From Sphingobacterium sp. N143 (GTDB lineage Bacteria > Bacteroidota > Bacteroidia > Sphingobacteriales > Sphingobacteriaceae): DNA of 64,000 nucleotides. Below, in pieces: positions 1 through 7,719 of the stretch (position 1 is the stretch's first letter; each line of letters starts with the position of its first letter). The notes below the pieces were generated by a model. That model did no database searches and was not told the origin of the DNA. It saw nothing but the letters and a program-made list of their open reading frames with translations. Location of the stretch: positions 744,001 through 808,000 of the forward strand of contig NZ_JACAIS010000001.1 in assembly GCF_030325625.1 (NCBI RefSeq), given 5' to 3'. Made by a program: the position numbers and the translations under genes.

Positions 1-875
1 TAATACAATGCCTTGATCGCCTCCTCCTCAGAGTCAGGTAAAAAGTCCGCCGGGATACCAAGCAGTGTCCCAATGTATTTCCAAAGGTGGAATAGCCCTT
101 CCTTTTCTTCTTTTAATATCTTGAATTTCATCTGCTTCAATCCTATTAGGTAAACTAAAGAAAAACCTAAATTCGTGGCCAACATATCCCAGGTATTCAG
201 CGGAATTCCCCACTTGTTTATTTTCCATCCCCCATATTTGAGCAGGTTTAACCGGGCGAATGAATGTATACAGCGGGTCATGAGTATAGCTTCAATGCCA
301 ATGCCTCCTTCTTTTAGGGCATTGTCGCCGGTGATATCCACCCAAAAAGTAACGGTTTCCGTTAGGCGCTTCACAGCCCCCTTTTTTAATGCTCCCGTAA
401 AGATCAGCGGTTTATTGATCGCACTCGATTCATATCCGCCCATTAAGCAATAATCCCGTAATACAATTAGCCCGGATAGACCTGATCGCTGACTGATCGC
501 AACGCCCTGTTGTAATTTATTCCAGTCCAGCCATGCAGGTTCCAGCGGTAACCTAGCGATGAAATCCGAAATTAAGCTTTTGTAGAGATCTGGGACGGAT
601 TTCCCTTGCAAATAATCAGCAATGAATTGCTGCCCCTGGGTAAAGCCTATTTTTAAATGTAAATTCTTAACAAGTTGGTCGCAGCTGTCATCGCTTTGAT
701 ACAATAAGGGAATCAATTTGTTAGCGTCAGACAGTACAGGTTTTTCTGTTAGTTTATCCAACAAAGACGCACCGATACCTTTTGTCCAATAGTATTGGAA
801 AGCAGTGCGGTTGATTTCATAACGTTCAGGAATTTGCATATTTGAAAGAAAGGTATTAACACTGATAGGTTGCAT
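1..875 (-). CDS. Oxygenase MpaB / DUF2236 family protein (3' end cut by window edge)
   Basis: An open frame runs from the ATG at 875 to the left edge (about 291 codons) without a stop, so the C-terminus is missing. Conserved DUF2236 features are visible in order: a GG followed by a PL..TGA segment, an R-L-T-E-T motif, the TRCIH..AR helix, and a WGIPLN segment followed by an LLGIPADFLP stretch. The family includes the heme-dependent rubber oxygenase Lcp and fungal MpaB; substrates of most bacterial members are unknown. It is the last visible gene of a minus-strand run with 897-1259 and 1269-1928, 21 bp downstream of the former. A second ATG at 839 is an alternative start. Family assignment is firm; function is not known. 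Confidence 0.8.
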   Translation of the reverse strand, partial: MQPISVNTFLSNMQIPERYEINRTAFQYYWTKGIGASLLDKLTEKPVLSDANKLIPLLYQSDDSCDQLVKNLHLKIGFTQGQQFIADYLQGKSVPDLYKSLISDFIARLPLEPAWLDWNKLQQGVAISQRSGLSGLIVLRDYCLMGGYESSAINKPLIFTGALKKGAVKRLTETVTFWVDITGDNALKEGGIGIEAILMTRCIHSFARLNLLKYGGWKINKWGIPLNTWDMLATNLGFSLVYLIGLKQMKFKILKEEKEGLFHLWKYIGTLLGIPADFLPDSEEEAIKALY

Positions 876-896
876 TTATTTCCATATTTACCCAAA

Positions 897-1259
897 TTAT
901 TGTATCTCCCAATATATATAACTTCCTGTTATATATAGGATTGAATTATCTTTTTTAAACTGGAAGTCTATATAGTCTGTTTGACAGGAAGATAGATCAC
1001 TACAGCAGAACTGTCGGGCAATTTTGAAATGCAGTCGAAATGAACCTTGTGAGCTTTTGGCCTCAAACAAAATGTGATCAATGTACAAATCGATTAAAGT
1101 AGGGGCGCCATCCTGATTTTCCAGCTGACTGACGACTTGGTCTGCAATCAGTTGGCACTGTTCTTTACTTAGTAGTTCAAGGAACAGGATAGGATCCCGT
1201 ACAAGAGATTCCATACTGCTGTTTGTGGTCACCTGAAATTGTAATTTTCTGTCTGTCAT
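897..1259 (-). CDS. Hypothetical protein, 120 aa
   Basis: I do not recognise this protein. It has no signal peptide or membrane segment; the middle is a predicted helical stretch (LFLELLSKEQCQLIADQVV) and the second half alternates hydrophobic and polar residues as beta strands do. It sits 9 bp after the degenerate YgjP-like gene and 21 bp before the DUF2236 oxygenase, so the three are probably co-transcribed. The coupling suggests a small partner of one of the neighbours, which is inference only. Four cysteines (two in a CC pair near residue 85) could bind a metal, but no standard motif is formed. Confidence 0.65.
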   Translation of the reverse strand: MTDRKLQFQVTTNSSMESLVRDPILFLELLSKEQCQLIADQVVSQLENQDGAPTLIDLYIDHILFEAKSSQGSFRLHFKIARQFCCSDLSSCQTDYIDFQFKKDNSILYITGSYIYWEIQ

Positions 1260-1268
1260 AGGATGATG

Positions 1269-1928
1269 TTATTGTGGAACTATTTCCCGCCATCTGGGGA
1301 TATATAAATTAAAAATAGCTTCGGAAGCTTGTTTCGTTTTTTTTGAAAATTTACAAAATGCCATCAAAATAATCAAATTGACCTGTTCCCGGTCCAAATC
1401 AATCAGACGTTGTGAAAAACTGATCTTAGATCCGCGAATGCTATAGTATGTTTTCATGCTGCTACTGATTCGGATCTCGGTCACATTATAATTGTCCAAC
1501 TGCTCCTCCCAATAGGCAATCAATTTGGTCAATTCATTGTATAGATGTCTTTGTTTCCAATGATGCAACAGTTTCATTGTATTGACGGTTGGTCTTTGTG
1601 TCACACATAGGCTGGTTGTGGTAAGTTCTACTGTTGCCGTTGCTGAAGCATGGTAAATTTTGACCAGATAAGGTTTTTGAAATAAATGATAGGGATGGTC
1701 CAAATATACATAGGGAAGTTCTTGTATGTTTCCTTGCGGTGGATGCAAGTGGATATACTGTTTTAAGGAGACGATATCATAATAAGGTGGCGCATAGATC
1801 CGGTAAGGTGAAGCGCTGCCCTGAATCTGTACATAATCTTTATCCCAGCTAATCAATTCATAAAAGTTATTTCCAAATTCAATCTGCATATCGGGGGTGA
1901 ATAATGTTTTAAAGTTGTTTATAATCAA
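1269..1928 (-). CDS. Degenerate YgjP-like (DUF45) metallopeptidase-fold protein, catalytic motif lost
   Basis: The C-terminal half (about residues 135-219) follows the YgjP/DUF45 pattern: W-EE-L, a V-T-E-I-R-I strand, the MK..Y...G.KISF...L segment, a hydrophobic helix, then an aromatic F and a P.WREI ending. In active family members the helix contains HELCH and a later H ligand. Here the aligned helix reads LMAFCKF, so both histidines and the glutamate are replaced, and no later zinc-ligand histidine is seen. The first 130 residues are not recognised. It is the first gene of the minus-strand operon with 897-1259 and the DUF2236 gene. I infer a non-catalytic structural or binding role. The match is by eye. 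Confidence 0.55.
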   Translation of the reverse strand: MIINNFKTLFTPDMQIEFGNNFYELISWDKDYVQIQGSASPYRIYAPPYYDIVSLKQYIHLHPPQGNIQELPYVYLDHPYHLFQKPYLVKIYHASATATVELTTTSLCVTQRPTVNTMKLLHHWKQRHLYNELTKLIAYWEEQLDNYNVTEIRISSSMKTYYSIRGSKISFSQRLIDLDREQVNLIILMAFCKFSKKTKQASEAIFNLYIPRWREIVPQ

Positions 1929-2018
1929 TTTGTTGTCTGTTGATCCCTACCTTGTATAACCAAAATTTTATACATGGCACAACCTTTGATTTTTACTAAA
2001 CAGAAATCAAAGTAACTA

Positions 2019-2026
2019 TATTTTTG
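2019..2026 (+). promoter_or_regulatory. Candidate Bacteroidota -7 box (TAttTTTG)
   Basis: TATTTTTG fits the TAnnTTTG -7 consensus and lies 18 bp before the ATG of the lipoprotein gene at 2044. No clear -33 TTTG is seen at the usual 19-21 bp distance. Confidence 0.45.
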
Positions 2027-2043
2027 CATTAAACACATTAATT

Positions 2044-2439
2044 ATGAGAAAATTCATTCAAATCTTAGGTTTAGGCGTATTTATTTTGACCATTTTGGTC
2101 GGATTTACAGGCTGTAGTAAAGACGATGATCCGGCTGATAATGATATTTTTATTGGAAAATATGAAGGTACCATCGCATTTGATGACCTAAAAGACGACA
2201 GCAAGGACGTAGCCTCTGGGAATGGGGTAATTACAGTAACCAAATTTGGTGATAGTTATAATTTTGCCTTTGGGAATGGAATTCCTGACCTCAATGGCGT
2301 GGATTTTGAGAAGAAGGGCAATGTTCTGATCAGTATTGGTTCGGCTGGTACTGGAGCCATTCGGATAGATGCTGGTAAACTCACCATTGGGTACACAAAA
2401 GATGATCGTGTATGGACGGCTGATTGCGAAAGAAAGTAA
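2044..2439 (+). CDS. Small lipoprotein, hypothetical
   Basis: This 131-aa protein has a type II signal peptide: MRK start, hydrophobic core and lipobox FTGC, with the lipidated Cys at residue 24 followed by SKDDDPADND. The acidic residues after Cys are typical of Bacteroidota surface-export signals. The mature part is rich in beta-strand and glycine (GKYEGTI, GNGVITVTK, GAIRIDAGKLTIGY), suggesting a small beta-sandwich or barrel. No named domain is recognised. A strong hairpin follows at 2462-2507, so it is probably a single-gene transcript with its own -7 box at 2019. Function unknown. Confidence 0.75.
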   Translation: MRKFIQILGLGVFILTILVGFTGCSKDDDPADNDIFIGKYEGTIAFDDLKDDSKDVASGNGVITVTKFGDSYNFAFGNGIPDLNGVDFEKKGNVLISIGSAGTGAIRIDAGKLTIGYTKDDRVWTADCERK

Positions 2440-2461
2440 GTGATACGCCACGAAGAATTAT

Positions 2462-2507
2462 AAAGGGAACAGTTGTTTTAATATACAATTGTTCCTTTTT
2501 GTTTTTT
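2462..2507 (+). terminator. Rho-independent terminator
   Basis: The arm AAAGGGAACAGTTGT pairs, with a few G-T pairs, to ACAATTGTTCCTTTTT, followed by a T-rich run. It lies 22 bp after the lipoprotein stop and before the AraC start. Confidence 0.7.
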
Positions 2508-2537
2508 ATATTTAATCAATTATCTTTTGGACTATTT

Positions 2538-3389
2538 ATGTATCACCCTACCGACCATTTTCCAATATTGGATCTACAGAAGTTTTATGATGGAGTCATG
2601 TCTGATCGGCACCTGCTTTTCCATGAACTTGTTGGCAAGCGGGAAATTGAAGAACCACATAAGCACGACTTTTTTATCCTGCTGTTATTTGAAAAATCTA
2701 CTGGGAGTCATACCATCGATTTCAGTACATTCTCTTTGGGAACACGTCAATTACACCTTATATTTCCTGGACAGGTGCATCATTGGCGGATGGTAGACCC
2801 AACGCATGGGCTTCAGCTGATGATCAGCCGCTCATGGTTTGAAAGTCTTTTGCCTGCATTGCGCTTTCCGATTTCCTATTACCTGAAGCATTTGGTGATT
2901 GATCTCTCTGAACATCATTTTCAGGCTTTATGGACAGAGTTTCGAGCAATTTCATATGAACTGAAAGATAAGGATATTCTGTGGGAATTGATCTATGGTC
3001 GGGTAAAAGTCATAGCCTTGCTGATCAGTAAGGTTGTTCAGGATAATTTTGATGATTATGAACCCTACCAAGACAATCCTATAATGGCTAAATTTGTCCA
3101 GTTGATTGACGAATGGTATAAGACAGAACGATCTGTTGCGTTCTATGCTGAGCGATTGAATATTTCTGCAAACTACCTCAATGTTCTGAGCAACAAAATA
3201 TTCCAGGCATCCGCATCTTCCTTAATCCAGAATAGGGTATTGTTGGAAGCAAAGCGATTGCTTAAGGTATCCGATAAAACGATTAAAGATATTGTATTTG
3301 ACCTAGGCTTTTATGATAATGCGAGTTTTAGCAAATTTTTCAAAAGTCATACGCACATGACCCCCAGCCAATTTAAGTCCCAGCCATAA
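2538..3389 (+). CDS. AraC family transcriptional regulator
   Basis: The protein starts at the ATG giving MYHPTDHF; the open frame extends upstream, but that part overlaps the preceding gene and its terminator, so I rejected it. The N-terminal half is a cupin-like sensor (EEPHKHDFF, LHLIFPGQVHHW). The C-terminal 100 residues hold two helix-turn-helix units: FYAERLNISANYLNVLSNK and IKDIVFDLGFYDNASFSKFFKSHTHMTPSQF, the AraC signature. The amidohydrolase gene starts 70 bp downstream, with a tandem TATACA repeat and a -7 box in between, so this regulator probably controls that gene. The inducer is unknown. Confidence 0.85.
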   Translation: MYHPTDHFPILDLQKFYDGVMSDRHLLFHELVGKREIEEPHKHDFFILLLFEKSTGSHTIDFSTFSLGTRQLHLIFPGQVHHWRMVDPTHGLQLMISRSWFESLLPALRFPISYYLKHLVIDLSEHHFQALWTEFRAISYELKDKDILWELIYGRVKVIALLISKVVQDNFDDYEPYQDNPIMAKFVQLIDEWYKTERSVAFYAERLNISANYLNVLSNKIFQASASSLIQNRVLLEAKRLLKVSDKTIKDIVFDLGFYDNASFSKFFKSHTHMTPSQFKSQP

Positions 3390-3391
3390 TA

Positions 3392-3432
3392 TATACACAA
3401 GTTGTCATGATTTATACAACGATGAATGTTGT
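3392..3432 (+). promoter_or_regulatory. Candidate AraC operator: tandem TATACA repeats 21 bp apart, with ACAAC/GTTGT arms
   Basis: TATACA occurs at 3392-3397 and again at 3413-3418, exactly two helical turns apart on the same face. An ACAAGTTGT palindrome (3397-3405) and an ACAAC/GTTGT inverted repeat (3416-3432) overlap it. The block lies just upstream of the -7 box at 3441, as expected for an AraC activator site. Seen in sequence; binding is inferred. Confidence 0.4.
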
Positions 3433-3440
3433 AAATCCCT

Positions 3441-3448
3441 TAGTTTTG
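3441..3448 (+). promoter_or_regulatory. Candidate -7 box (TAgtTTTG) of amidohydrolase gene
   Basis: TAGTTTTG matches TAnnTTTG 11 bp before the ATG at 3460. No consensus -33 element is present, which fits a promoter depending on an activator. Confidence 0.5.
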
Positions 3449-3459
3449 GATAAATTGAT

Positions 3460-4719
3460 ATGGTCATGAATAAAATAAACCAAACTAACAGCCCCTATAT
3501 ATTACGAAATGTGCGATTGGAAACGGGATTTCTATATGAAAAAGAAGAAATCGTGGCGACCAAAACAGCACTCTTTGACATCGAGATAGAAAATGGGAAA
3601 ATAAAAACTATTGATCCAGCCAAAGAAACCGCTGGAAATCAACATTTCAATGCAAAGGGGAAACTGGCATTGCCTGCTTTTAGGGATATGCACATCCACT
3701 TGGATAAAACATTGTATGGATTGCCATGGAAAGCAGTATTTCCAAAAAATAGAACGGTAAAAGATATGATTGCCCAGGAACAGAAGATTATTCCTGAATT
3801 GCTCAAAACTTCTGTTGAGCGGGCTGAGTTGCTGATAAAGCTTTTACAGGGCTATGGGACAAATTTCGCACGGACACATTTTAATGTGGACCCAACTTCA
3901 GGCACAGCGTCACTTGAACACCTATTGCAAGCACTTGATCATGTAAAAGACTCCTTTGGAGCCGAATTAGTCGCCTTTCCGCAACACGGGCTGTACTATA
4001 CCGATTCAACTGGACTAATGCAAGAAGTAGCAAAATGGCCTCAAGTTGATTTTATAGGTGGTTTGGATCCCTACAGTATTGATGGCAGTATCGAAAAGCC
4101 AATAGATTTCACCATTCAGCTTGCTGTTGACAATAACAAAGGTATTGATATTCATCTCCATGAGGGTGGGGAATCGGGCTATAAAACGATCCATTATTTG
4201 ATTGATAAAGTCCTTGAAAATCCACAATTAGAGGGACGGACATTTATCAGTCATGCCTTTGCTTTGGGATCTATGTCGAAAAAAGATCTGGCCTATACCG
4301 CTGAACGTCTGGCTGCGTCCCAGGTTGGAATTGCCAGTTCTGTTCCTTTCCGAAATATGATGATGCCATTTACCGAACTTCGGAATGCTGGGGTGCGCGT
4401 ATATACCGGGAATGATAACGTACAGGATCATTGGGGGACATTTGGCAGTGGAAATATGTTGCAAAAAGCAAATTTAGCAGCTCAATTATATGGCTATGAA
4501 ACAGAATTCGATTTATCCCGCTGTCTACGTTATGCCACGAACGGTAAGGTGCCACTTGATGAAAAAGGGAATATTGAATGGCCTAAAGTAGGGGATGAAG
4601 CGAGCTTTCTATTGGTGGATGCAAGCTGTTCGGCCGAGGCTGTGTCCCGAATTTCTCCAGTTGCAGGATTGTTGAATAAGGGGAACACGGTCACATGGGA
4701 TCTCGAAGAACAGCTATAG
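3460..4719 (+). CDS. Cytosine-deaminase-like amidohydrolase
   Basis: This is a 419-aa TIM-barrel metal hydrolase of the CodA branch. Metal and catalytic residues are visible: H78-x-H80 (MHIHLDKT), H232 with E235 (DIHLHEGGE), H265 (ISHAFALG) and D319 (TGNDNVQDHW). They match E. coli CodA H61, H63, H214, E217, H246 and D313. The residue after the catalytic Asp, D314 in CodA and linked there to cytosine recognition, is Asn320 here, so the substrate may not be cytosine. There is no signal peptide, so it is cytoplasmic. It lies downstream of an AraC gene and ends at a terminator. A second ATG two codons in (MNKINQ) is an alternative start. Confidence 0.85.
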   Translation: MVMNKINQTNSPYILRNVRLETGFLYEKEEIVATKTALFDIEIENGKIKTIDPAKETAGNQHFNAKGKLALPAFRDMHIHLDKTLYGLPWKAVFPKNRTVKDMIAQEQKIIPELLKTSVERAELLIKLLQGYGTNFARTHFNVDPTSGTASLEHLLQALDHVKDSFGAELVAFPQHGLYYTDSTGLMQEVAKWPQVDFIGGLDPYSIDGSIEKPIDFTIQLAVDNNKGIDIHLHEGGESGYKTIHYLIDKVLENPQLEGRTFISHAFALGSMSKKDLAYTAERLAASQVGIASSVPFRNMMMPFTELRNAGVRVYTGNDNVQDHWGTFGSGNMLQKANLAAQLYGYETEFDLSRCLRYATNGKVPLDEKGNIEWPKVGDEASFLLVDASCSAEAVSRISPVAGLLNKGNTVTWDLEEQL

Positions 4720-4740
4720 AGGGACCACGATCTACAAAAA

Positions 4741-4779
4741 GAAATGCCACTTCATGATAAAAGTGGCATTTTTTTTTGT
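4741..4779 (+). terminator. Rho-independent terminator
   Basis: AAATGCCACTT and AAGTGGCATTT form a perfect stem followed by nine or more T. It follows the amidohydrolase stop by about 20 bp. Confidence 0.85.
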
Positions 4780-4801
4780 AGAAACCAGGTGGATTGCTGA
4801 A

Positions 4802-5389
4802 TCAATCTATAAAAGTGGTTTTGCAATAATCAATCCTGTAAGCATTGTTTTCTTGTACCAGCTGCACTTCGTTCATCGTCTTGATATGATCCGCAAAATC
4901 GATGGTGAGCGTATAGCGGTTGTCCGACAGCTCCTTGACCTCAATACTGTTAACATGAAGGGGATCATCATTTCCTCTTCCAAACAGCCACATCTCTTGT
5001 GTGTATAAAGAGTATATTTTGGCCCACTTTGCTTTATATCTCGATTCTGCTTCTACCAATTCGGCTTCAGTCAGGTTTGTGGGGCCATAGATTTCGTTGC
5101 TATCGTGCAAAAATTCTTTAAAGCGTGCTGTACATAAGGTATCTTCTTGCGCAAGATTGTAGCAGTACTTTTCCTGCGTGCCATGTTCACAGTCAAAGAT
5201 CTGTACTAACCATTCTTTTGCCGGATCGTGTTTTGCAACTGGCTGTATTGGATCGTGAGTTTTTATTGATTTTGCCGTATCTCCGAATTGACTGTCCTGT
5301 GACGCTAACACAGGAATAGTCCGGTTTGAGCCTGTACAGCCCATGATACAAAATATGAGAAAAGCAATGGGTAATGATTTTATTTCCAT
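4802..5389 (-). CDS. Putative lipoprotein, hypothetical
   Basis: From the ATG at 5389 (MEIKSLPIAF) there is a hydrophobic signal and a lipobox-like IMGC, so the protein is probably a lipoprotein; an ATG at 5398 is nearly as good. The longer frame starting at a GTG was rejected because it puts hydrophilic residues before the signal. The mature region is about 175 residues with several Cys (FDCEHG, KYCYN, TLCTA) and a C-terminal strand-rich segment (NRYTLTIDFADHIKTMNEVQLV) resembling DUF3828-type domains, which I cannot confirm. It converges on the amidohydrolase gene. Function unknown. Confidence 0.65.
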   Translation of the reverse strand: MEIKSLPIAFLIFCIMGCTGSNRTIPVLASQDSQFGDTAKSIKTHDPIQPVAKHDPAKEWLVQIFDCEHGTQEKYCYNLAQEDTLCTARFKEFLHDSNEIYGPTNLTEAELVEAESRYKAKWAKIYSLYTQEMWLFGRGNDDPLHVNSIEVKELSDNRYTLTIDFADHIKTMNEVQLVQENNAYRIDYCKTTFID

Positions 5390-5543
5390 GGTATCCATCA
5401 ATTGATGCTGTAAAATTAGCACTTAATTTACAGACCTTTCTCCCGGAATACCGTGATATTTATGCTATTTGAACAGTCAGATTCTGACCAAAAAACATGC
5501 TGAGGCTGCTGGAAGCTGGGAAGATTGATTTTTTATCATGCAT

Positions 5544-5580
5544 AAAAGCTGCTTCAATACTAATGGAGCAGCTTTTATTT
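5544..5580 (-). terminator. Terminator hairpin downstream of the ClC gene
   Basis: AAAAGCTGCT and AGCAGCTTTT form a perfect 10-bp stem with a 13-nt loop. It sits 30 bp beyond the ClC stop, with T runs on the minus strand. Confidence 0.7.
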
Positions 5581-5608
5581 TATGAACTGACCGGCAAGTA
5601 GTGCCTGT

Positions 5609-6895
5609 TTAACTATGGGCTACTTCTTTATAGGTATATACATTATAAGGGTAGATTTTCTTTGCCAGTACTTTGGCAATTATGCTGCTCAATAATAAAG
5701 GAGCTAGCAGTAAATATCCGGATGGTACCAAGCTCGCAATAATAAATATCGCGGTAAAAGGTGCGTGGATCGCTGCTGAAAGCATTGCTGCTGCTCCAAA
5801 GAGTGCAAAGTTAATGACAATAAGATGCGTGCCAAAGTAATGATTGCAAAACTGGGCAAAGAGTACGCCCAGCAATGCGCCAGTAACGATACTAGGTGCA
5901 AAAACACCACCATCTCCACCTGCGCCCAATGTAAGTGATGCTGCAAGAGGTTTGAGTAAGACAAGTAATACTAAGGGCAGAAAATAAAATAAATTGATAG
6001 AACCATGCAGGCTGTTCTCTAAGATTTCACCAAGCCCATGATAACTGTCTCCATACAATGCCGGCAAAAAGAAGATAAAAGTACCTACTGTTATGGCTCC
6101 TAGATTGACACGGATAAAATTATTCTTTATTCCACCGAAGAATGACTTGGCATAGATAACAATCTTGGTAAAATACAGGGCTAAAAAACCACCTATAATT
6201 CCTAATATCATAATAAAGGGAATAGCATTCCATTGCCATTGGGTTACGGTGAACGTAAACAATGGATTGGAATCTATATAATACACAAATACGGAAGCCA
6301 CAAGCATTGAACTGATGCCACTTATTAACAAAGTTTTATTATACTTTCTGGCAATAACTTCAAAAGCGAATAGAAAACCGCCCAATGCACTGCCAAACAA
6401 TAATGTTACGCCGGCAATTACACCTGCGCAGATCAATTCTGTCTTGTAAGCCCAGGCCGGATGAAGCCTCTTATAAGCCTGGTTTCCTACGGTGGCTGTC
6501 GCGACAACTGTGGAAACTTCGACCCCAGTTGATCCACCGAAAATTACCGTCAGAAAACCATTGATATAGTGTGAAGGGATTTTAAAGAAAGGCAGGTGAT
6601 CCTTTCTGGTTTCCAATGTCGTATAAATTTCTTTTATTCCTTTATTTTTTCTGTTTTGAAAAGCATATTTCCGTAAAAAGTAGATGGCCGTAATACCTAC
6701 ACTCGGTAATATAATGAATAATCTATGGTCCCAGGCAGTAACTCCTTCAAATATTTCATCCTGTATATATCCTGTAATATGTTTTAGGCTGTACGCCATT
6801 AAGCAACAGATTATGCTTACAAAAACTGAACTTCCAATTAATTTTAAATAGCTATATCGGACGATTTTTTTCCGATGTGCCGTATTACCTTGCAT
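5609..6895 (-). CDS. ClC-family chloride channel/transporter
   Basis: The 428-aa integral membrane protein shows ClC landmarks: GGSTGVEVST, the equivalent of GREGP with gating Glu126, and GGDGGVFAPS, the G-x-F-x-P helix-N motif. Many hydrophobic segments and a charged N-terminus complete the pattern. Three features depart from the well-studied E. coli antiporter. The GSGIP filter region reads NKGIKEI. The APLAG stretch reads GSALGG. The internal proton glutamate (E203) aligns with Val180, after a retained Glu179. In known ClC proteins loss of E203 uncouples proton transport, so this may conduct anions passively or use another route. It is monocistronic, with a CAAAGGTA (reverse TAccTTTG) box at 6918-6925. 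Confidence 0.88.
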   Translation of the reverse strand: MQGNTAHRKKIVRYSYLKLIGSSVFVSIICCLMAYSLKHITGYIQDEIFEGVTAWDHRLFIILPSVGITAIYFLRKYAFQNRKNKGIKEIYTTLETRKDHLPFFKIPSHYINGFLTVIFGGSTGVEVSTVVATATVGNQAYKRLHPAWAYKTELICAGVIAGVTLLFGSALGGFLFAFEVIARKYNKTLLISGISSMLVASVFVYYIDSNPLFTFTVTQWQWNAIPFIMILGIIGGFLALYFTKIVIYAKSFFGGIKNNFIRVNLGAITVGTFIFFLPALYGDSYHGLGEILENSLHGSINLFYFLPLVLLVLLKPLAASLTLGAGGDGGVFAPSIVTGALLGVLFAQFCNHYFGTHLIVINFALFGAAAMLSAAIHAPFTAIFIIASLVPSGYLLLAPLLLSSIIAKVLAKKIYPYNVYTYKEVAHS

Positions 6896-6917
6896 AGTAT
6901 TTTACTTTAAATCGGCA

Positions 6918-6925
6918 CAAAGGTA
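6918..6925 (-). promoter_or_regulatory. Candidate -7 box of the ClC gene
   Basis: The minus strand reads TACCTTTG, matching TAnnTTTG, 22 bp before the start codon at 6895. No clear -33 element is seen. Confidence 0.45.
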
Positions 6926-7065
6926 AAAGTTATTTTGTTTAAAATAAACGATAAGCCATTTGTTACATACCTTTTGTTACGTTTTTGGGCATACAGTGAT
7001 GAAGATCTCGAGGTGCTGAGCCAAGGCTGCCCATAAAAATCAGGAATTCATTATACCCAAGCCCA

Positions 7066-7527
7066 TTATTGAAGGGCAATGAAAATGTCGACTTTTGCCT
7101 GATGGATATCCTGTGCCTGATTTTCATAAATTTCAAAATCTGCCGTGAAAGCCCTGGGGAGATCTGATTTCCAGATATGTTGCCAGGTCTCGTAAACTAT
7201 GCCATCTTTTAAATCACCTTTGGCCTCAAAATGCTGATACCGATGCTCTTCAATACGGATACCATCCAAATCATCCGGGATATCATTCAAGGAAGCAACC
7301 TTGCAGCCCAACAAGGTGGTGTAAGGTAGGGTATGGTCTTTCTCATATTCCATATAAACACAATATAAGGCATCGGATATTTTATTTGGAATTCTATTCA
7401 GAATGTCGTTTTCAAAAAAGCGGGCCCAGAGATCGGGAATATCTTTTGCTGCTTGATTGTTCTGATTACTTGTGCGTATGGCAATTCCAACAATATTAAA
7501 AGAAGGGATAATGGATGTATTTTTCAT
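7066..7527 (-). CDS. GyrI-like / AraC effector-binding domain protein
   Basis: Starting at the ATG at 7527 (MKNTSIIPSF) this is a 153-aa cytoplasmic protein. Its order of motifs fits the GyrI-like small-molecule-binding fold: VGIAIRTSN, then DIPDLWARFFEN, LYCVYMEYEKD, YTTLLGCKV, a ...GIRIEEHRYQHFEAKGDL strand, TWQHIWKSDLPRAFTADFEIYE, and a terminal VDIFIAL strand. Stand-alone members act as ligand-sequestering or hydrolase-like proteins; here there is no DNA-binding domain. The open frame extends upstream to a GTG but those residues look non-coding. It lies 192 bp after the DUF4256 gene on the same strand; a shared transcript is possible but not shown. Confidence 0.75.
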   Translation of the reverse strand: MKNTSIIPSFNIVGIAIRTSNQNNQAAKDIPDLWARFFENDILNRIPNKISDALYCVYMEYEKDHTLPYTTLLGCKVASLNDIPDDLDGIRIEEHRYQHFEAKGDLKDGIVYETWQHIWKSDLPRAFTADFEIYENQAQDIHQAKVDIFIALQ

Positions 7528-7719
7528 GAGCTTTTTATTTTTTTTCAAAGCTATCATAGGGTACTGACAGTAGTATGTCATGAGTGCCTGTTGGAATTTG
7601 ATAAAATTCAGCCCCACTTGATAAGGGGGCTAACAGTTAAGCAGGACCATAATATACAGATTAGCCAGATAGGATACACTTGTTTATCCCTATTTTGTTA
7701 TGCTGAATAGGATGTCTTT

